The notes under the pieces are model-generated. The model saw only the letters and a list, made by a program, of their open reading frames with translations, ran no database searches and was not told where the DNA came from. This document shows, piece after piece, positions 9,241 to 17,920 of a DNA stretch of 64,000 bases. Location: positions 50,603-114,602 of the forward strand of contig JODI01000021.1 of the NCBI GenBank assembly GCA_000720805.1. The letters run 5' to 3'. Position 1 is the first letter of the stretch; every line of letters starts with the position of its first letter. The position numbers were made by a program, and so were the translations under genes. The DNA is from Streptomyces violaceoruber (GTDB taxonomy: Bacteria > Actinomycetota > Actinomycetes > Streptomycetales > Streptomycetaceae).

Positions 9241-9300
9241 GACGGCCCTCCAGCTCGGCCGACCCGGCCGGCGGGAGGGCCGTTTCGCCGTGCGGGGCGC
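9241..9300. pseudogene. Duplicated fragment of the neighbouring ADP-ribosylglycohydrolase gene
   Basis: Bases 9241-9300 match 9566-9625, inside the intact gene, at 55 of 60 positions and in the same orientation. Read on the minus strand it still encodes HGETALPPAGSAELEGRP, compared with HGETALPPAWLAELEGRP in the intact gene. This is a tandem partial duplication left downstream of the gene; the rest of the copy is not visible. Confidence 0.75.
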
Positions 9301-9322
9301 GGAGGGGAGGTGCGGGTCCCGG

Positions 9323-9396
9323 CCGGGGCCTGCCGGCCCGGCGGTCAGGCGGTCAGGCGGTCAGGCGGTCAGGGCCTGCCGGCCCGGCGGGCGGGC
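9323..9396. repeat. GGTCAGGC tandem repeat flanked by duplicated 18-mer
   Basis: Four to five 8-bp units (GGTCAGGC) are bracketed by two copies of GGGCCTGCCGGCCCGGCG. The block lies between the duplicated gene fragment and the intact ADP-ribosylglycohydrolase gene, suggesting slippage or recombination at the same spot. Confidence 0.65.
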
Positions 9397-9452
9397 GGGC
9401 GGTCGGGCGGTCCCGCTCAGGCAGTCAGACCGGCGGATGGCCGACGCGGCCG

Positions 9453-10679
9453 TCAGGCCCGCGGGTAACGGGCCAGCCACCCCGGTGACGACCCCGCAGG
9501 CCCGTGCAGCGCCGGGCCCTGGGTCATCTCCATCGCGAAGTCGTCGGCCAGCTCCAGCAACGTGGGACGGCCCTCCAGCTCGGCCAGCCAGGCCGGCGGG
9601 AGGGCCGTCTCGCCGTGCAGGGCGCCGAGGAGACCGCCGGTGAGGGCGCCGGCGGCGGCCGAGGGTCCGTCGTGGTTCACGGCGAGCCGCAGCCCGTGCC
9701 GTACGTCCTCCCCGACCAGCGCGCAGTACACGGCGGCCGACAGCAGCCCCTCCGCCGTGTCCTCCGCGAGGAGCTCCTCGACCCGGCCCGGGGTCGGCAT
9801 CCCCTGCCGTACCGCGCCCAGGGCGTGTTGCAGCGCGTCCGAGACGGGCTGGTGGCCGGTGCGGGCGGCGAGCAGCGCGAGCGCCCGCTGGACGGCCGTG
9901 TCCAGGCTCTCGCCGAGGGCGAGGGCGTGCACGATCACGGCGTACGCGCCCGCCGAGAGGTAGGCGGTCGGGTGGCCGTGGGTCTGCGCGGCGCACTCCA
10001 CGGCGAGCTGGACGACCAGCTGCGGTTCCCAGCCGACGAGCAGCCCGAAGGGCGCGGACCGGGCGGCGGCCTCGGGCCCGGTCTCGGCCGGGTTCTTGGG
10101 TGACTCCAGCGTGCCCATCTTCTCGTCGCCGAGCCCGAGCAGGAGGGAGCGGGTGGGACCCCGCCGGGCGTACAGCCACTCCTCCCGCGCGAGCCACCCG
10201 TCCCCTTTGCGGCGCTCGTCGGGCCCCCAGTCACGCTGGGTGGCGGCCCAGCGCAGATACGCCCGGTGCAGATCGGTCGGCGGGTGCCAGGCGCCGGTGT
10301 CGCGGCGGACCTGGGCGCGTATCAGCCCGTCCACGGTGAACAGGGTGAGCTGCGTGAGGTGGGTGACGGCACCGCGCCGCCCGTACCCGAACCCGAGGTC
10401 GACGAGCCCCTCCGCCCCGTACGTCTCCCGGATCTCCGCCAGCCCGAGCCCGTCGACCGGCGCGCCCAACGCGTCTCCGACGGCCGCCCCCAGCAACGTG
10501 CCGCGCACCCTGCTCCGGAAGTCCTGCTGCTCGGCCCGCCCCCACACGGCCCCGGCTGTCGCACCCACCAAGACCTCCCACGGCACCGTCCGGACGTACG
10601 ACAGCTCAAGACTGTAATCGAACGGGGACGGTGGGTTCAGGGGGCGGATCTGGATGCGGGGTGTGGGGAAAGTGGTCAC
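9453..10679 (-). CDS. ADP-ribosylglycohydrolase family protein
   Basis: 408 aa from GTG at 10679, giving VTTFPTPRIQ; in-frame codons further upstream look non-coding. The catalytic domain starts near residue 50 with RVRGTLLGAAVGDALGAPVD, the family's hallmark. The acidic/histidine metal and substrate positions occur in stretches such as LTLFTVDGLIRA and the late AVNHDGPSAAAGALTGGLLG segment (usually HxGDSDxxGA in the family, here DGPSAAAG). Enzymes of this class remove ADP-ribose from proteins or small molecules using two magnesium ions. The D-S-D triplet being replaced by D-G-P-S suggests altered or reduced metal binding, though Streptomyces homologues commonly show this. The gene stands alone. 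Confidence 0.82.
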   Translation of the reverse strand: MTTFPTPRIQIRPLNPPSPFDYSLELSYVRTVPWEVLVGATAGAVWGRAEQQDFRSRVRGTLLGAAVGDALGAPVDGLGLAEIRETYGAEGLVDLGFGYGRRGAVTHLTQLTLFTVDGLIRAQVRRDTGAWHPPTDLHRAYLRWAATQRDWGPDERRKGDGWLAREEWLYARRGPTRSLLLGLGDEKMGTLESPKNPAETGPEAAARSAPFGLLVGWEPQLVVQLAVECAAQTHGHPTAYLSAGAYAVIVHALALGESLDTAVQRALALLAARTGHQPVSDALQHALGAVRQGMPTPGRVEELLAEDTAEGLLSAAVYCALVGEDVRHGLRLAVNHDGPSAAAGALTGGLLGALHGETALPPAWLAELEGRPTLLELADDFAMEMTQGPALHGPAGSSPGWLARYPRA

Positions 10680-10793
10680 AGGTGATCCCGGCTGGGCCCT
10701 GATCGGTCCGATATCAGCCGTACCAGGGCACATTGCAGAGGCACAGCTCACCCGCCGACTGCCGGACGAGGACCACGGTGAGGTGACCGCACC

Positions 10794-11146
10794 GTGAGCC
10801 CGAAGCGCGGCGATGATGTCGCTCCACCGCCAGTGGGAACGCAATGACGGCTGCGATTCGCCACGAACGAGGCGGCGAAGGGATGGGCGAGCTGGGCGCG
10901 GAAGCGCCGGGGAACACCCGGCGCTGCTTCGAGGCACTGCGCGGCGCCCCTGAGTCCCGAGCGGATCCCGACCGACAGCACCGCCTGCGCGGTCGCCTGG
11001 CCGCAGGCAATCTCGGCGGTCTGGAGTATCCCCCGTGGGAGTACGAGGTGACAGCAGGCGGTCGTGTGCGCTACCTCGTCGACGAAGCCCGGCGCACAGT
11101 CCATATCGTTTACGCGTCCACCCGCCACCCCAAGGACGCCGAATAG
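10794..11146 (+). pseudogene. Broken RelE/ParE-like small protein gene
   Basis: From GTG at 10794 the reading is VSPKRGDDVAPPPVGTQ, then TGA at 10845. If the stop is read through, the same frame continues RLRFATNEAAKGW. After 10886 the match continues in another frame as ELGAEAPGNTRRCFEALRG to YLVDEARRTVHIVYASTRHP. As I remember the Streptomyces family (about 110 aa, plasmid-stabilisation toxin-like fold), these pieces are consecutive. The gene therefore carries a nonsense codon where Trp is usual and a one-base loss near 10887. An alternative is that only the second part (ATG at 10844, 100 aa) is expressed as a shortened protein. No antitoxin gene is adjacent. Confidence 0.6.
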
Positions 11147-11215
11147 CCCCAACTGCGGTTCTGTTCTGGCTCATTGCATGCTGCACACCCCCTCGCCGGG
11201 TGGAAAATGATCGGC

Positions 11216-11728
11216 ATGTCCACGACCCCCCGCACCCCCCGCAGCGCCCTTTCCCTCGGCGCCACCCTTCTCACCGCAACCGTCGCCCTCTACATGGCCC
11301 TCGTCGCCTTCGGGAACATCACCGACTTCGGCACCAACCAGCAGTTCGTCAGGCATGTCCTCGCGATGGATACGACGTTCAAGGACGACGACCTGATGTG
11401 GAGAGCCATCACCAGCAAGGGCCTTCAGGACGCTGCGTACATCGTCATCATCGTCTGGGAGACGCTTGCGGCCCTCGTCCTCGTCTACGGCACCTGGCTC
11501 TGGGCGCGGCACGACCAGGACCGTGCCCGCCGGTTCTCCACGTACGGCCTGCTCATGGTCATGCTGCTGTTCGGCGCCGGGTTCATCGCCATCGGCGGTG
11601 AGTGGTTCTCCATGTGGCAGTCGGAGGACTGGAACGGACTGGACGCCGCGATGCGGGTCTTCCTGCTGAGCGGAGTGGTGCTGGTGGTGGTCAACCTGCC
11701 GTTGCGCACGGAACGTTCCGCAGCCTGA
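11216..11728 (+). CDS. DUF2165 family small integral membrane protein
   Basis: About 170 aa from ATG at 11216 (11207 is also possible; the upstream GGAAAA is a weak ribosome site). Four membrane segments are visible: LSLGATLLTATVALYMALVA, AAYIVIIVWETLAALVLVYG, YGLLMVMLLFGAGFIAIGG and RVFLLSGVVLVVVNLPL. The GEWFSMWQSEDWNGLD segment between helices 3 and 4 is characteristic of DUF2165. The function of the family is unknown. It stands convergent to the next gene, with a C/T-rich spacer containing three CCTGACC direct repeats. Confidence 0.8.
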   Translation: MSTTPRTPRSALSLGATLLTATVALYMALVAFGNITDFGTNQQFVRHVLAMDTTFKDDDLMWRAITSKGLQDAAYIVIIVWETLAALVLVYGTWLWARHDQDRARRFSTYGLLMVMLLFGAGFIAIGGEWFSMWQSEDWNGLDAAMRVFLLSGVVLVVVNLPLRTERSAA

Positions 11729-11776
11729 CCGTCCCGCCTGACCCGCCTCTGCCGGACCGGCCCCACCTGACCGTCC

Positions 11777-12340
11777 CTACCTGACCACGACCACCGTCGT
11801 CCCGGTCTCTCCGAACGTCCACAGTGCCGACCCGTCCGCCTTGTTCATCCGGATGCCACTGGTCTGGATGCCCGAGGCGGGCGGGGGCGAGGAGCCGTCC
11901 ACGGCGTTGGAGAAGGCGATCGAGCGGCCGGACTTGGCCGCGAAGTACAGAATGTGCTCGATCTCTACGCCGTCGGAGCCGGTGGTGGCCTCCGTGCGCT
12001 GGGAGATCGTGTAGTTGCCGGGGTCCGGGCCGACCGTGCCCGGCCACACCGCGAAGCTCCGGCGGGAGACGTCGCTCGCGTCGACCAGCCACACCCGCTT
12101 CTGGCCCAGGGAGTACACGACGCGCCGCCCGGTGCCGGAGTCGTCCGGCACCGCGGTGGGCCTCGCGGACTTCGACGCGGAGGGCTGCGGGTTCGCCGAG
12201 GCGCTCGGCCGGGCGGCCGTGGCGGTGGGGTGCGGACCCCGGTCCGCCTGCACGGTCAGCACGACGACCGCCGCGACCGCGCCCGCCGTCAGACCGGTCA
12301 CCCAGACCCACGAGGGAAGCCGTCGGGCAGGCACGGGCAC
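11777..12340 (-). CDS. Membrane-anchored secreted protein, L,D-transpeptidase-like tail
   Basis: 187 aa. A signal/anchor helix (WVWVTGLTAGAVAAVVVLTV, residues about 10-29) is followed by a Ser/Pro/Ala-rich linker to about 70 and then a compact domain. The domain contains RVVYSLGQKRVWLVD, YTISQRTEATTG and IQTSGIRMNKADGSALW. The order of these elements resembles the YkuD fold, but the catalytic HGxxS...SHGC(I/L)R motif shows only as TSGIRM, without Cys. If related, it would be a non-catalytic wall-binding relative. The start is GTG just downstream of GAGGAG. Confidence 0.6.
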   Translation of the reverse strand: MPVPARRLPSWVWVTGLTAGAVAAVVVLTVQADRGPHPTATAARPSASANPQPSASKSARPTAVPDDSGTGRRVVYSLGQKRVWLVDASDVSRRSFAVWPGTVGPDPGNYTISQRTEATTGSDGVEIEHILYFAAKSGRSIAFSNAVDGSSPPPASGIQTSGIRMNKADGSALWTFGETGTTVVVVR

Positions 12341-12424
12341 GCATCTCCTCAGGTACGAGACCCCTCACACGAGGGGTCCGATCATCGTACTGTGAGCGGC
12401 CTGAGCTCCTCTCCGCCGTCCGGA

Positions 12425-15010
12425 TCAGTCCAGCACCGGCAGCAGCTCCGGCAGGTGCCCGTCCGAGACGGTCGCCGCCCGCTGCCGCTCCTCCGGGACC
12501 TCCCCGTACAGCGTCGTGCGCGGCCTGGCCGGCCGGCCCGCCGCCTCCGCGACCGCGATCAGGTCCTTGACCGACTTGTACGAGCCGTAGGAGGAACCCG
12601 CCATCCGGGAGATCGTCTCCTCCATCAGCGTGCCGCCCAGGTCGTTCGCGCCCGAGCGGAGCATCTCCGCCGCGCCCTCCGTGCCCAGCTTCACCCAGCT
12701 GGTCTGGATGTTGGGGATGTGCGGGTGGAGGAGGAGACGGGCCATCGCCGTCACCGCCCGGTTGTCCCGCATGGTCGGGCCGGGGCGCGCGATGCCCGCC
12801 AGGTACACCGGCGCGTTCGTGTGGATGAACGGGAGGGTGACGAACTCCGTGAAGCCGCCCGTGCGTTGCTGGATACCGGCCAGTGTGCGCAGGTGGCCGA
12901 GCCAGTGCCGGGGCTGGTCCACATGCCCGTACATCATCGTCGACGACGAGCGGATGCCCAGTTCGTGCGCGGTCGTGACGACCTCGATCCAGGTCGCCGT
13001 GGGCAGCTTGCCCTTGGTGAGGATCCAGCGGACCTCGTCGTCGAGGATCTCGGCGGCCGTGCCGGGGATCGAGCCGAGGCCCGCCTCCTTCGCGGCCGTC
13101 AGCCACTCGCGGATGGACATGCCGGTGCGGGTCGCGCCGTTCACGACCTCCATCGGGGAGAAGGCGTGCACGTGCATCCCGGGGACGCGGGACTTCACCG
13201 CGCGCGCGATGTCGAAGTACGCCGTCCCGGGCAGGTCCGGGTGGATGCCGCCCTGCATGCACACCTCCACCGCGCCGACGTCCCAGGCCTGCTGGGCGCG
13301 GTCGGCGACCTGCTCCATGGAGAGGGTGTACGCGTCGGCGTCCGTGCGGCGTTGCGCGAAGGCGCAGAAACGGCAGCCGGTGTAGCAGACGTTGGTGAAG
13401 TTGATGTTCCTGGTGACGATGTACGTGACGTCGTCGCCGACCGTCGACCTGCGGACGTCGTCCGCGATCCGGCACAGGGCGTCCAGCGCCGGGCCGTCCG
13501 CGTGCAGCAGCGCCAGCGCCTCCTCGTCGGTGAGCCGCGTCGGGTCGTCGGCCGCCGTCGCCAGGGCCTGGCGTACGTCGGTGTCGATGCGCTCGGGCAC
13601 CATGCCGGGGGCGGCCGCCTCGCGCAGGGCGCCCCAGTCGCCGTACACCTCGTCGAAGTCGTCGCGGCGGTCGGAGGTCCGGCCCTCGGTGTCGATGGTG
13701 CGGTGCAGGTCCGTGCGGCCGGTCGACTCGAAGACCTCTTCCGGTTCCTGCCAGGGGTGGCCCTCGACGACGGCGTCGGCACGCGCCAGTCCCGTCTCCG
13801 GGTCGGCCAGCGCCGTCACGTGCGGGCGCAGCCGCGGGTCCAGCCAGGGCTCGCCGCGCTGCACGAACTCGGGGTAGACGCACAGACGTTCCCGCAGCTC
13901 GAAGCCGACGGCCGCGGAGCGGGACGCCAGCTCCTCGATCTGCGGCCAGGGGCGCTCCGGGTTGACGTGGTCGATGGTCAGGGGCGAGACCCCGCCCCAG
14001 TCGTCGATGCCCGCCCCGATGAGGCGCTCGTACTCGGAGTCCACGAGGTTCGGCGGGGCCTGGAGGCAGGCGGAGGGGCCCATGATGTGGCGGGCCACGG
14101 CCACCGTCGCCACCAGCTCGTCGAGTTCCGCGTCCGGCATGCCACGCATCGCGGTGTCCGGCTTGGCGCGGAAGTTCTGGATGATCAGTTCCTGGATGGA
14201 GTGGTAGGCGCGCGAGATCCTGCGGAGCGCGAACAGGGACTGAGCCCGCTCCTCGTACGTCTCGCCGATCCCGATCAGAAGCCCGGACGTGAACGGCACG
14301 GACGAGCGGCCGGCGTCCTCCAGGACGCGCAGGCGTACGGCGGGCTCCTTGTCGGGGGAGCCGTAGTGCGGGCCGCCCGGCTCCGACCAGAGCCGCTCGG
14401 CCGTCGTCTCCAGCATCATGCCCATCGACGGGGCGACGGGCTTCAGGCGCTGGAAGTCGGTCCAGGACATCACGCCCGGGTTGAGGTGGGGCAGCAGGCC
14501 CGTCTCCTCCAGGATGCGGATGGAGATGGCGCGGACGTAGGCGATGGTGTCGTCGTAGCCGTGCGCGTCGAGCCACTCGCGCGCCTCCGGCCAGCGCTCC
14601 TCGGGCTTGTCCCCGAGGGTGATCAGGGCTTCCTTGCAGCCGAGGGCGGCGCCGCGCCGGGCCACGTCGAGCACCTCGTCGGGCGACATGAACATCCCGT
14701 GGCCCTCCCGGCGCAGCTTGCCGGGGACGGTCACGAAGGTGCAGTAGTGGCACTTGTCCCGGCACAGCCGGGTGAGGGGGATGAAGACGCTCTTCGAGTA
14801 GGTGATGACGCCGGGGCGGCCCGCCGCTTCGAGGCCCGCGTCCCGCACCCGGGCGGCGGACGCGGTGAGGTCGTCGAGGGCCTCGCCGCGGGCCTGGAGC
14901 AGCACCGCCGCCTCGGCGACGTCGAGGGTGACGCCGTCCCGGGCGCGTTTGAGGGCGCGACGCATGGAGTTCTCGGTGGGGCCGGTTCCGGGGGTCGCGG
15001 AGGTCGTCAT
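12425..15010 (-). CDS. fbiC: FO synthase, fused CofG/CofH radical-SAM enzyme
   Basis: 861 aa bifunctional 7,8-didemethyl-8-hydroxy-5-deazariboflavin synthase, making the chromophore of coenzyme F420 from tyrosine and a ribityl-diaminouracil. The N-terminal CofG half holds a radical-SAM cluster motif CRDKCHYC (about 83-90). The C-terminal CofH half holds a second, CYTGCRFC (about 542-549). Length and fused arrangement are as in actinobacterial FbiC. It matters here because the window also carries three LLM-type oxidoreductases and two deazaflavin-dependent reductase-like genes that would consume F420. It has no regulon operator, consistent with constitutive cofactor supply. Confidence 0.95.
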   Translation of the reverse strand: MTTSATPGTGPTENSMRRALKRARDGVTLDVAEAAVLLQARGEALDDLTASAARVRDAGLEAAGRPGVITYSKSVFIPLTRLCRDKCHYCTFVTVPGKLRREGHGMFMSPDEVLDVARRGAALGCKEALITLGDKPEERWPEAREWLDAHGYDDTIAYVRAISIRILEETGLLPHLNPGVMSWTDFQRLKPVAPSMGMMLETTAERLWSEPGGPHYGSPDKEPAVRLRVLEDAGRSSVPFTSGLLIGIGETYEERAQSLFALRRISRAYHSIQELIIQNFRAKPDTAMRGMPDAELDELVATVAVARHIMGPSACLQAPPNLVDSEYERLIGAGIDDWGGVSPLTIDHVNPERPWPQIEELASRSAAVGFELRERLCVYPEFVQRGEPWLDPRLRPHVTALADPETGLARADAVVEGHPWQEPEEVFESTGRTDLHRTIDTEGRTSDRRDDFDEVYGDWGALREAAAPGMVPERIDTDVRQALATAADDPTRLTDEEALALLHADGPALDALCRIADDVRRSTVGDDVTYIVTRNINFTNVCYTGCRFCAFAQRRTDADAYTLSMEQVADRAQQAWDVGAVEVCMQGGIHPDLPGTAYFDIARAVKSRVPGMHVHAFSPMEVVNGATRTGMSIREWLTAAKEAGLGSIPGTAAEILDDEVRWILTKGKLPTATWIEVVTTAHELGIRSSSTMMYGHVDQPRHWLGHLRTLAGIQQRTGGFTEFVTLPFIHTNAPVYLAGIARPGPTMRDNRAVTAMARLLLHPHIPNIQTSWVKLGTEGAAEMLRSGANDLGGTLMEETISRMAGSSYGSYKSVKDLIAVAEAAGRPARPRTTLYGEVPEERQRAATVSDGHLPELLPVLD

Positions 15011-15090
15011 CCTTCGAGCATACGGAGAGGCTCCGCCGGTTCAGCGGGGACGGGGGTCTCGGGGGCTGCGGTGCGTTGCGGGGTGCGGGC

Positions 15091-15153
15091 TCGTTGTGGC
15101 TGGTCGCGCCCGGACGGCGGAGCCGCACATCGATACAGCCCCGCACCCCTGGG
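15091..15153 (-). repeat. Dispersed intergenic repeat, copy A
   Basis: The reverse complement of 15091-15153 begins CCCAGGGGTGCGGGGCTGTA and ends GCGCGACCAGCCACAACGA. It aligns without gaps to 60032-60094 at roughly 85 percent identity. I recognise this as the kind of short GC-rich dispersed element seen often after Streptomyces genes. It lies between the LLM gene and fbiC. Confidence 0.75.
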
Positions 15154-15173
15154 TCGGCGGCCAGGCCGCCCGG

Positions 15174-16043
15174 CTAGAAGTACTCGGCGTACCCGTCCAG
15201 CACCCTCAGCACCTCCGCCTCCCCCGCCGGCGGCAGCTGCACCACGACCTCCTCGATGCCGAGGTCCGCGTAGTGCGCGAGCTTGCCCGGCGTCGGATGG
15301 ACGGCGTACGGGACGACCTGGAGGGAGGCCGGGTCGCGGCCGGCGTCGGCCCACTCGGCACGCAGCCGGGGCAGGGACTCGCCGAGGCCGCGCCCGCCGA
15401 TGGGCAGCCACCCGTCGGCGTACGCGCAGATGTCCGCGAACAGCTTCGGTCCGGCGGCCCCGCCGACGAGCGTGCGCGGGCCGATGACGGAACCGGCGAT
15501 CTGGCCGGCGACCGGACCGCGCGGCCTCTGTACGGGCTTCGGGTACGCGAAGCTGGCCCGCACGCTCCCGAACGGGCCCTCGTATCCCGTCGGTGTCTCG
15601 CTCCACAGGGCCCGCATCAACGCCATCCGGTCCCGGACGAGCTCGCGCCGGGTGCGCCACTCCACACCGTGGTCGGCGGCTTCCTCGACGTTCCAGCCGA
15701 AGCCGAGGCCGAGCGTGAACCGGCCGCCGGAGAGGTGGTCCAGGGTCGCGATCTGCTTGGCGAGGTCGATCGGGTCGTGCTGGGCGACGAGCGTGATGCC
15801 CGTGCCGAGCCCGAGCCGTTCGGTGACGGCGGCGGCCTGGCCGAGCGCGACGAAGGGGTCGAGCGTACGGCCGTACTCGGGCGGCAGTTCGCCGCCGGCC
15901 GGGTACGGGCTGGTCCGCTCCACGGGGATGTGGGTGTGCTCGGGCAGGTACAGCCCGGCGAAGCCCCGCTGCTCCAGCTCACGGGCGAGCCGGGTCGGGG
16001 CGATCGTCTCGTCGGTGAGGAAGACCGTCACGGAGATGCGCAT
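15174..16043 (-). CDS. LLM-class F420-dependent oxidoreductase
   Basis: 289 aa, a single TIM-barrel domain of the luciferase-like monooxygenase superfamily. Family landmarks are LYLPEHTHIPVERTSPYPAG near residue 35, the DLAKQIATLDHLSGGRFTLG flavin/deazaflavin-binding segment near 90-115, and GWNVEEAADHG. The TH-I-P-V-E-R-T form of the early motif is typical of the F420-using subfamily rather than FMN luciferases. It lies next to fbiC, transcribed in the same direction with a 160-bp gap, which supports an F420 cofactor. The substrate is unknown. Confidence 0.88.
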   Translation of the reverse strand: MRISVTVFLTDETIAPTRLARELEQRGFAGLYLPEHTHIPVERTSPYPAGGELPPEYGRTLDPFVALGQAAAVTERLGLGTGITLVAQHDPIDLAKQIATLDHLSGGRFTLGLGFGWNVEEAADHGVEWRTRRELVRDRMALMRALWSETPTGYEGPFGSVRASFAYPKPVQRPRGPVAGQIAGSVIGPRTLVGGAAGPKLFADICAYADGWLPIGGRGLGESLPRLRAEWADAGRDPASLQVVPYAVHPTPGKLAHYADLGIEEVVVQLPPAGEAEVLRVLDGYAEYF

Positions 16044-16077
16044 GGGTCATCTGTACCGGCTCTGACCTCGGCTGTCC

Positions 16078-16095
16078 ATACCGACCGGTCGGCAT
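16078..16095. promoter_or_regulatory. TetR-type palindrome
   Basis: ATACCGACCGGTCGGCAT, symmetrical except at one pair, lies in the divergent region between the LLM gene (minus) and the metallohydrolase gene (plus). Sequences of the form ACCGACCGGTCGGT are common operators of TetR/AcrR repressors. It differs from the TCTGACG operator and suggests a second, off-window regulator. Confidence 0.5.
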
Positions 16096-16174
16096 CAAGT
16101 GCGCGTACCGGTAAGACTGCGCCAATTACCCTGACTTTCCAAGGTGGTTCACACGCGTCCGGCACGGTTGGGGC

Positions 16175-17737
16175 ATGTGTGACGACAACGACGACAACGA
16201 CAACAACGCCCAGCACGGCGCCGGGGTCCGGCACGGCGTCGCAAGGCGCGCGCTGTTCGTGACGGGAGGGGCCGCCGCCCTTACGTTGGGAAGCGTGAGC
16301 TTCGCTTCAGCGGCCGGGGCGGCCGACGGAGGCCAGGAGACGAGGACGGTGCGCGGCACCCTGCCCCCCGGCTCCCCCGACTTCGTGTACGTGCCCGTCG
16401 AGGTCCCCGCGGGAGTGCGGGAGATCAAGGTCGCGTACACCTACGACCGGCCCTCCGTCCCGGCCGGCACCCCGGGCAACGCCCTCGACATCGGCGTCTT
16501 CGACGAGCGCGGCACGGAACTCGGCGGCGACGGCTTCCGCGGCTGGTCGGGCGGGGCGCGCACGGAGTTCTTCGTCCGGGCGGACGACGCGACGCCCGGC
16601 TACATCCCGGGCCCGGTGCGGGAGGGCACCTGGCACATCGCGCTCGGCCCCTACACGGTCGCCCCGCAGGGACTGACGTACGAGATCACGGTCACGCTGA
16701 CGTACGGCGAACCCGGCGAGACCTTCCACCCCACGTACCCGCCGTCCCGGGCGAAGGGCCGGGGCAGGGCCTGGTACCGGGGCGACTGCCATCTGCACTC
16801 CTGGTACTCGGACGGCCGCCGCACCCCCGCCGAGATCGCGGCGCTGGCGCGCGCCGCCGGGCTGGACTTCATCAACTCCTCGGAGCACAACACGCACGCG
16901 GCTCACCCGCACTGGGCGTCCGAGGCGGGCGACGACCTGCTGATCCTGCTGGGCGAGGAGGTCACCACGCGGAACGGCCACGTGGTCGCCCTCGGCACCG
17001 ACCCCGGCACCTTCGTCGACTGGCGCTACCGGGCCCGCGACAACCGCTTCGGCCGCTTCGCCCGCCGGATCCGCCGTGCGGGCGGCCTGGTCGTCCCGGC
17101 CCACCCGCACGCCACCTGCGTCGGCTGCAACTGGAAGTTCGGGTTCGGTGAGGCGGACGCCGTGGAGGTGTGGAACGGCCCCTACACGCCCGACGACGAG
17201 GTGGCCCTCGCGGACTGGGACAGCATGCTCGTCGCGTCCGTGCGGGACGGCGGCGGTCGTGGCTGGCTCCCGGCGATGGGCAACAGCGACGCCCACCGCG
17301 ACCCGGACTCGGTCGGCCTGCCGCAGACGGTGGTCCTGGCCGACGACCTGACCCGCGAGGCCATCCAGGACGGCATCCGGGCGGGGCGTTCGTACGTCGC
17401 CGAGTCCAGGACCGTCTCCCTGGCCTTCACGGCGAGCGGCGGGCGAGGCCGGCACGCGGGTATAGGGGAGCGGTTGGAGGTCGACCGCGACGCCCCGGTG
17501 ACCGTACGCCTGGAGGTGACCGGCGCCCCGCGCTGCACCGTCCGCTTCGTCACGGACCAGGGCGTCCTGTTCACCAGCGCGCCGCTGCCGGTGGCCGGTT
17601 CGGGGGTCGTGGAGTGGCGTACGACGCCCTCGTACGCGGCGTACGTACGGGCGGAGTTGCGGCACGAGACGGCGGCCGGGCCGGTACCGGGGGCGCTGTC
17701 GGCGTTCACGAACCCGGTCTTCCTGGGGCGGGCGTAG
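16175..17737 (+). CDS. Exported CehA/McbA-type PHP metallohydrolase
   Basis: 520 aa. The N-terminus carries a twin-arginine-like signal (RRALFVTGGAAALTLGS) after a short polar stretch rich in Asp and Asn. Residues about 55-190 form a beta-rich domain. The PHP phosphoesterase domain begins with GDCHLHSWYSDGRRTPAEIA, containing the HxH metal ligands, and continues with SSEHNTHAAHPHW, VPAHPHATC and MGNSDAHRD, which supply further metal ligands. CehA and McbA hydrolyse carbaryl-type esters, but most family members have unknown substrates. The first 11 residues precede no clear ribosome site, so a start slightly downstream is possible. A hairpin terminator follows. Confidence 0.85.
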   Translation: MCDDNDDNDNNAQHGAGVRHGVARRALFVTGGAAALTLGSVSFASAAGAADGGQETRTVRGTLPPGSPDFVYVPVEVPAGVREIKVAYTYDRPSVPAGTPGNALDIGVFDERGTELGGDGFRGWSGGARTEFFVRADDATPGYIPGPVREGTWHIALGPYTVAPQGLTYEITVTLTYGEPGETFHPTYPPSRAKGRGRAWYRGDCHLHSWYSDGRRTPAEIAALARAAGLDFINSSEHNTHAAHPHWASEAGDDLLILLGEEVTTRNGHVVALGTDPGTFVDWRYRARDNRFGRFARRIRRAGGLVVPAHPHATCVGCNWKFGFGEADAVEVWNGPYTPDDEVALADWDSMLVASVRDGGGRGWLPAMGNSDAHRDPDSVGLPQTVVLADDLTREAIQDGIRAGRSYVAESRTVSLAFTASGGRGRHAGIGERLEVDRDAPVTVRLEVTGAPRCTVRFVTDQGVLFTSAPLPVAGSGVVEWRTTPSYAAYVRAELRHETAAGPVPGALSAFTNPVFLGRA

Positions 17738-17748
17738 GCAGCCGGCCG

Positions 17749-17785
17749 GGGGCGGCGCCCTGCGCCGGGAGGTGGGCGCCGCCCC
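17749..17785 (+). terminator. Hairpin terminator after the metallohydrolase gene
   Basis: Perfect 12-bp arms GGGGCGGCGCCC (17749-17760) and GGGCGCCGCCCC (17774-17785) with a 13-base loop, 11 bases after the stop codon. Confidence 0.7.
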
Positions 17786-17807
17786 GATCTCCCGCCGCTC
17801 GGGGACC

Positions 17808-17871
17808 ATGGAAGGGAAGCGGCCGTTCGGAAGCGACCGATGGAAGGGAAGGGACGGTTCGAAAGCGACCG
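17808..17871. repeat. Two 32-bp tandem units in the promoter of the reductase gene
   Basis: Units 17808-17839 and 17840-17871 both begin ATGGAAGGGAAG and end AAGCGACCG, with 28 of 32 positions identical. The second unit continues into CCGTTCGAACG, so TTCGAA-containing palindromes occur at its edge. Repeats of this size directly upstream of a gene can be cooperative regulator sites. Confidence 0.6.
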
Positions 17872-17920
17872 TTCGAACGACCACCCCACCGCCCCCTGCG
17901 CCACAAGGAGCCCCACCCCG

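Noticed and set aside
11720..11790. Repeated CCTGACC between the DUF2165 gene and its neighbour
   Set aside because: Direct rather than inverted copies, between converging genes, so not an operator.
11691..15146. 1151-codon frame opposite and across fbiC
   Set aside because: It is a shadow frame running through two real genes on the same strand; it lacks motifs and is Arg/Pro-rich.
11954..15487. 1177-codon plus-strand frame antisense to fbiC
   Set aside because: Antisense shadow of a gene with two intact radical-SAM motifs.
12425..16043. A complete F420 biosynthesis cluster
   Set aside because: Only fbiC is present; no fbiA, fbiB or fbiD gene is visible here.
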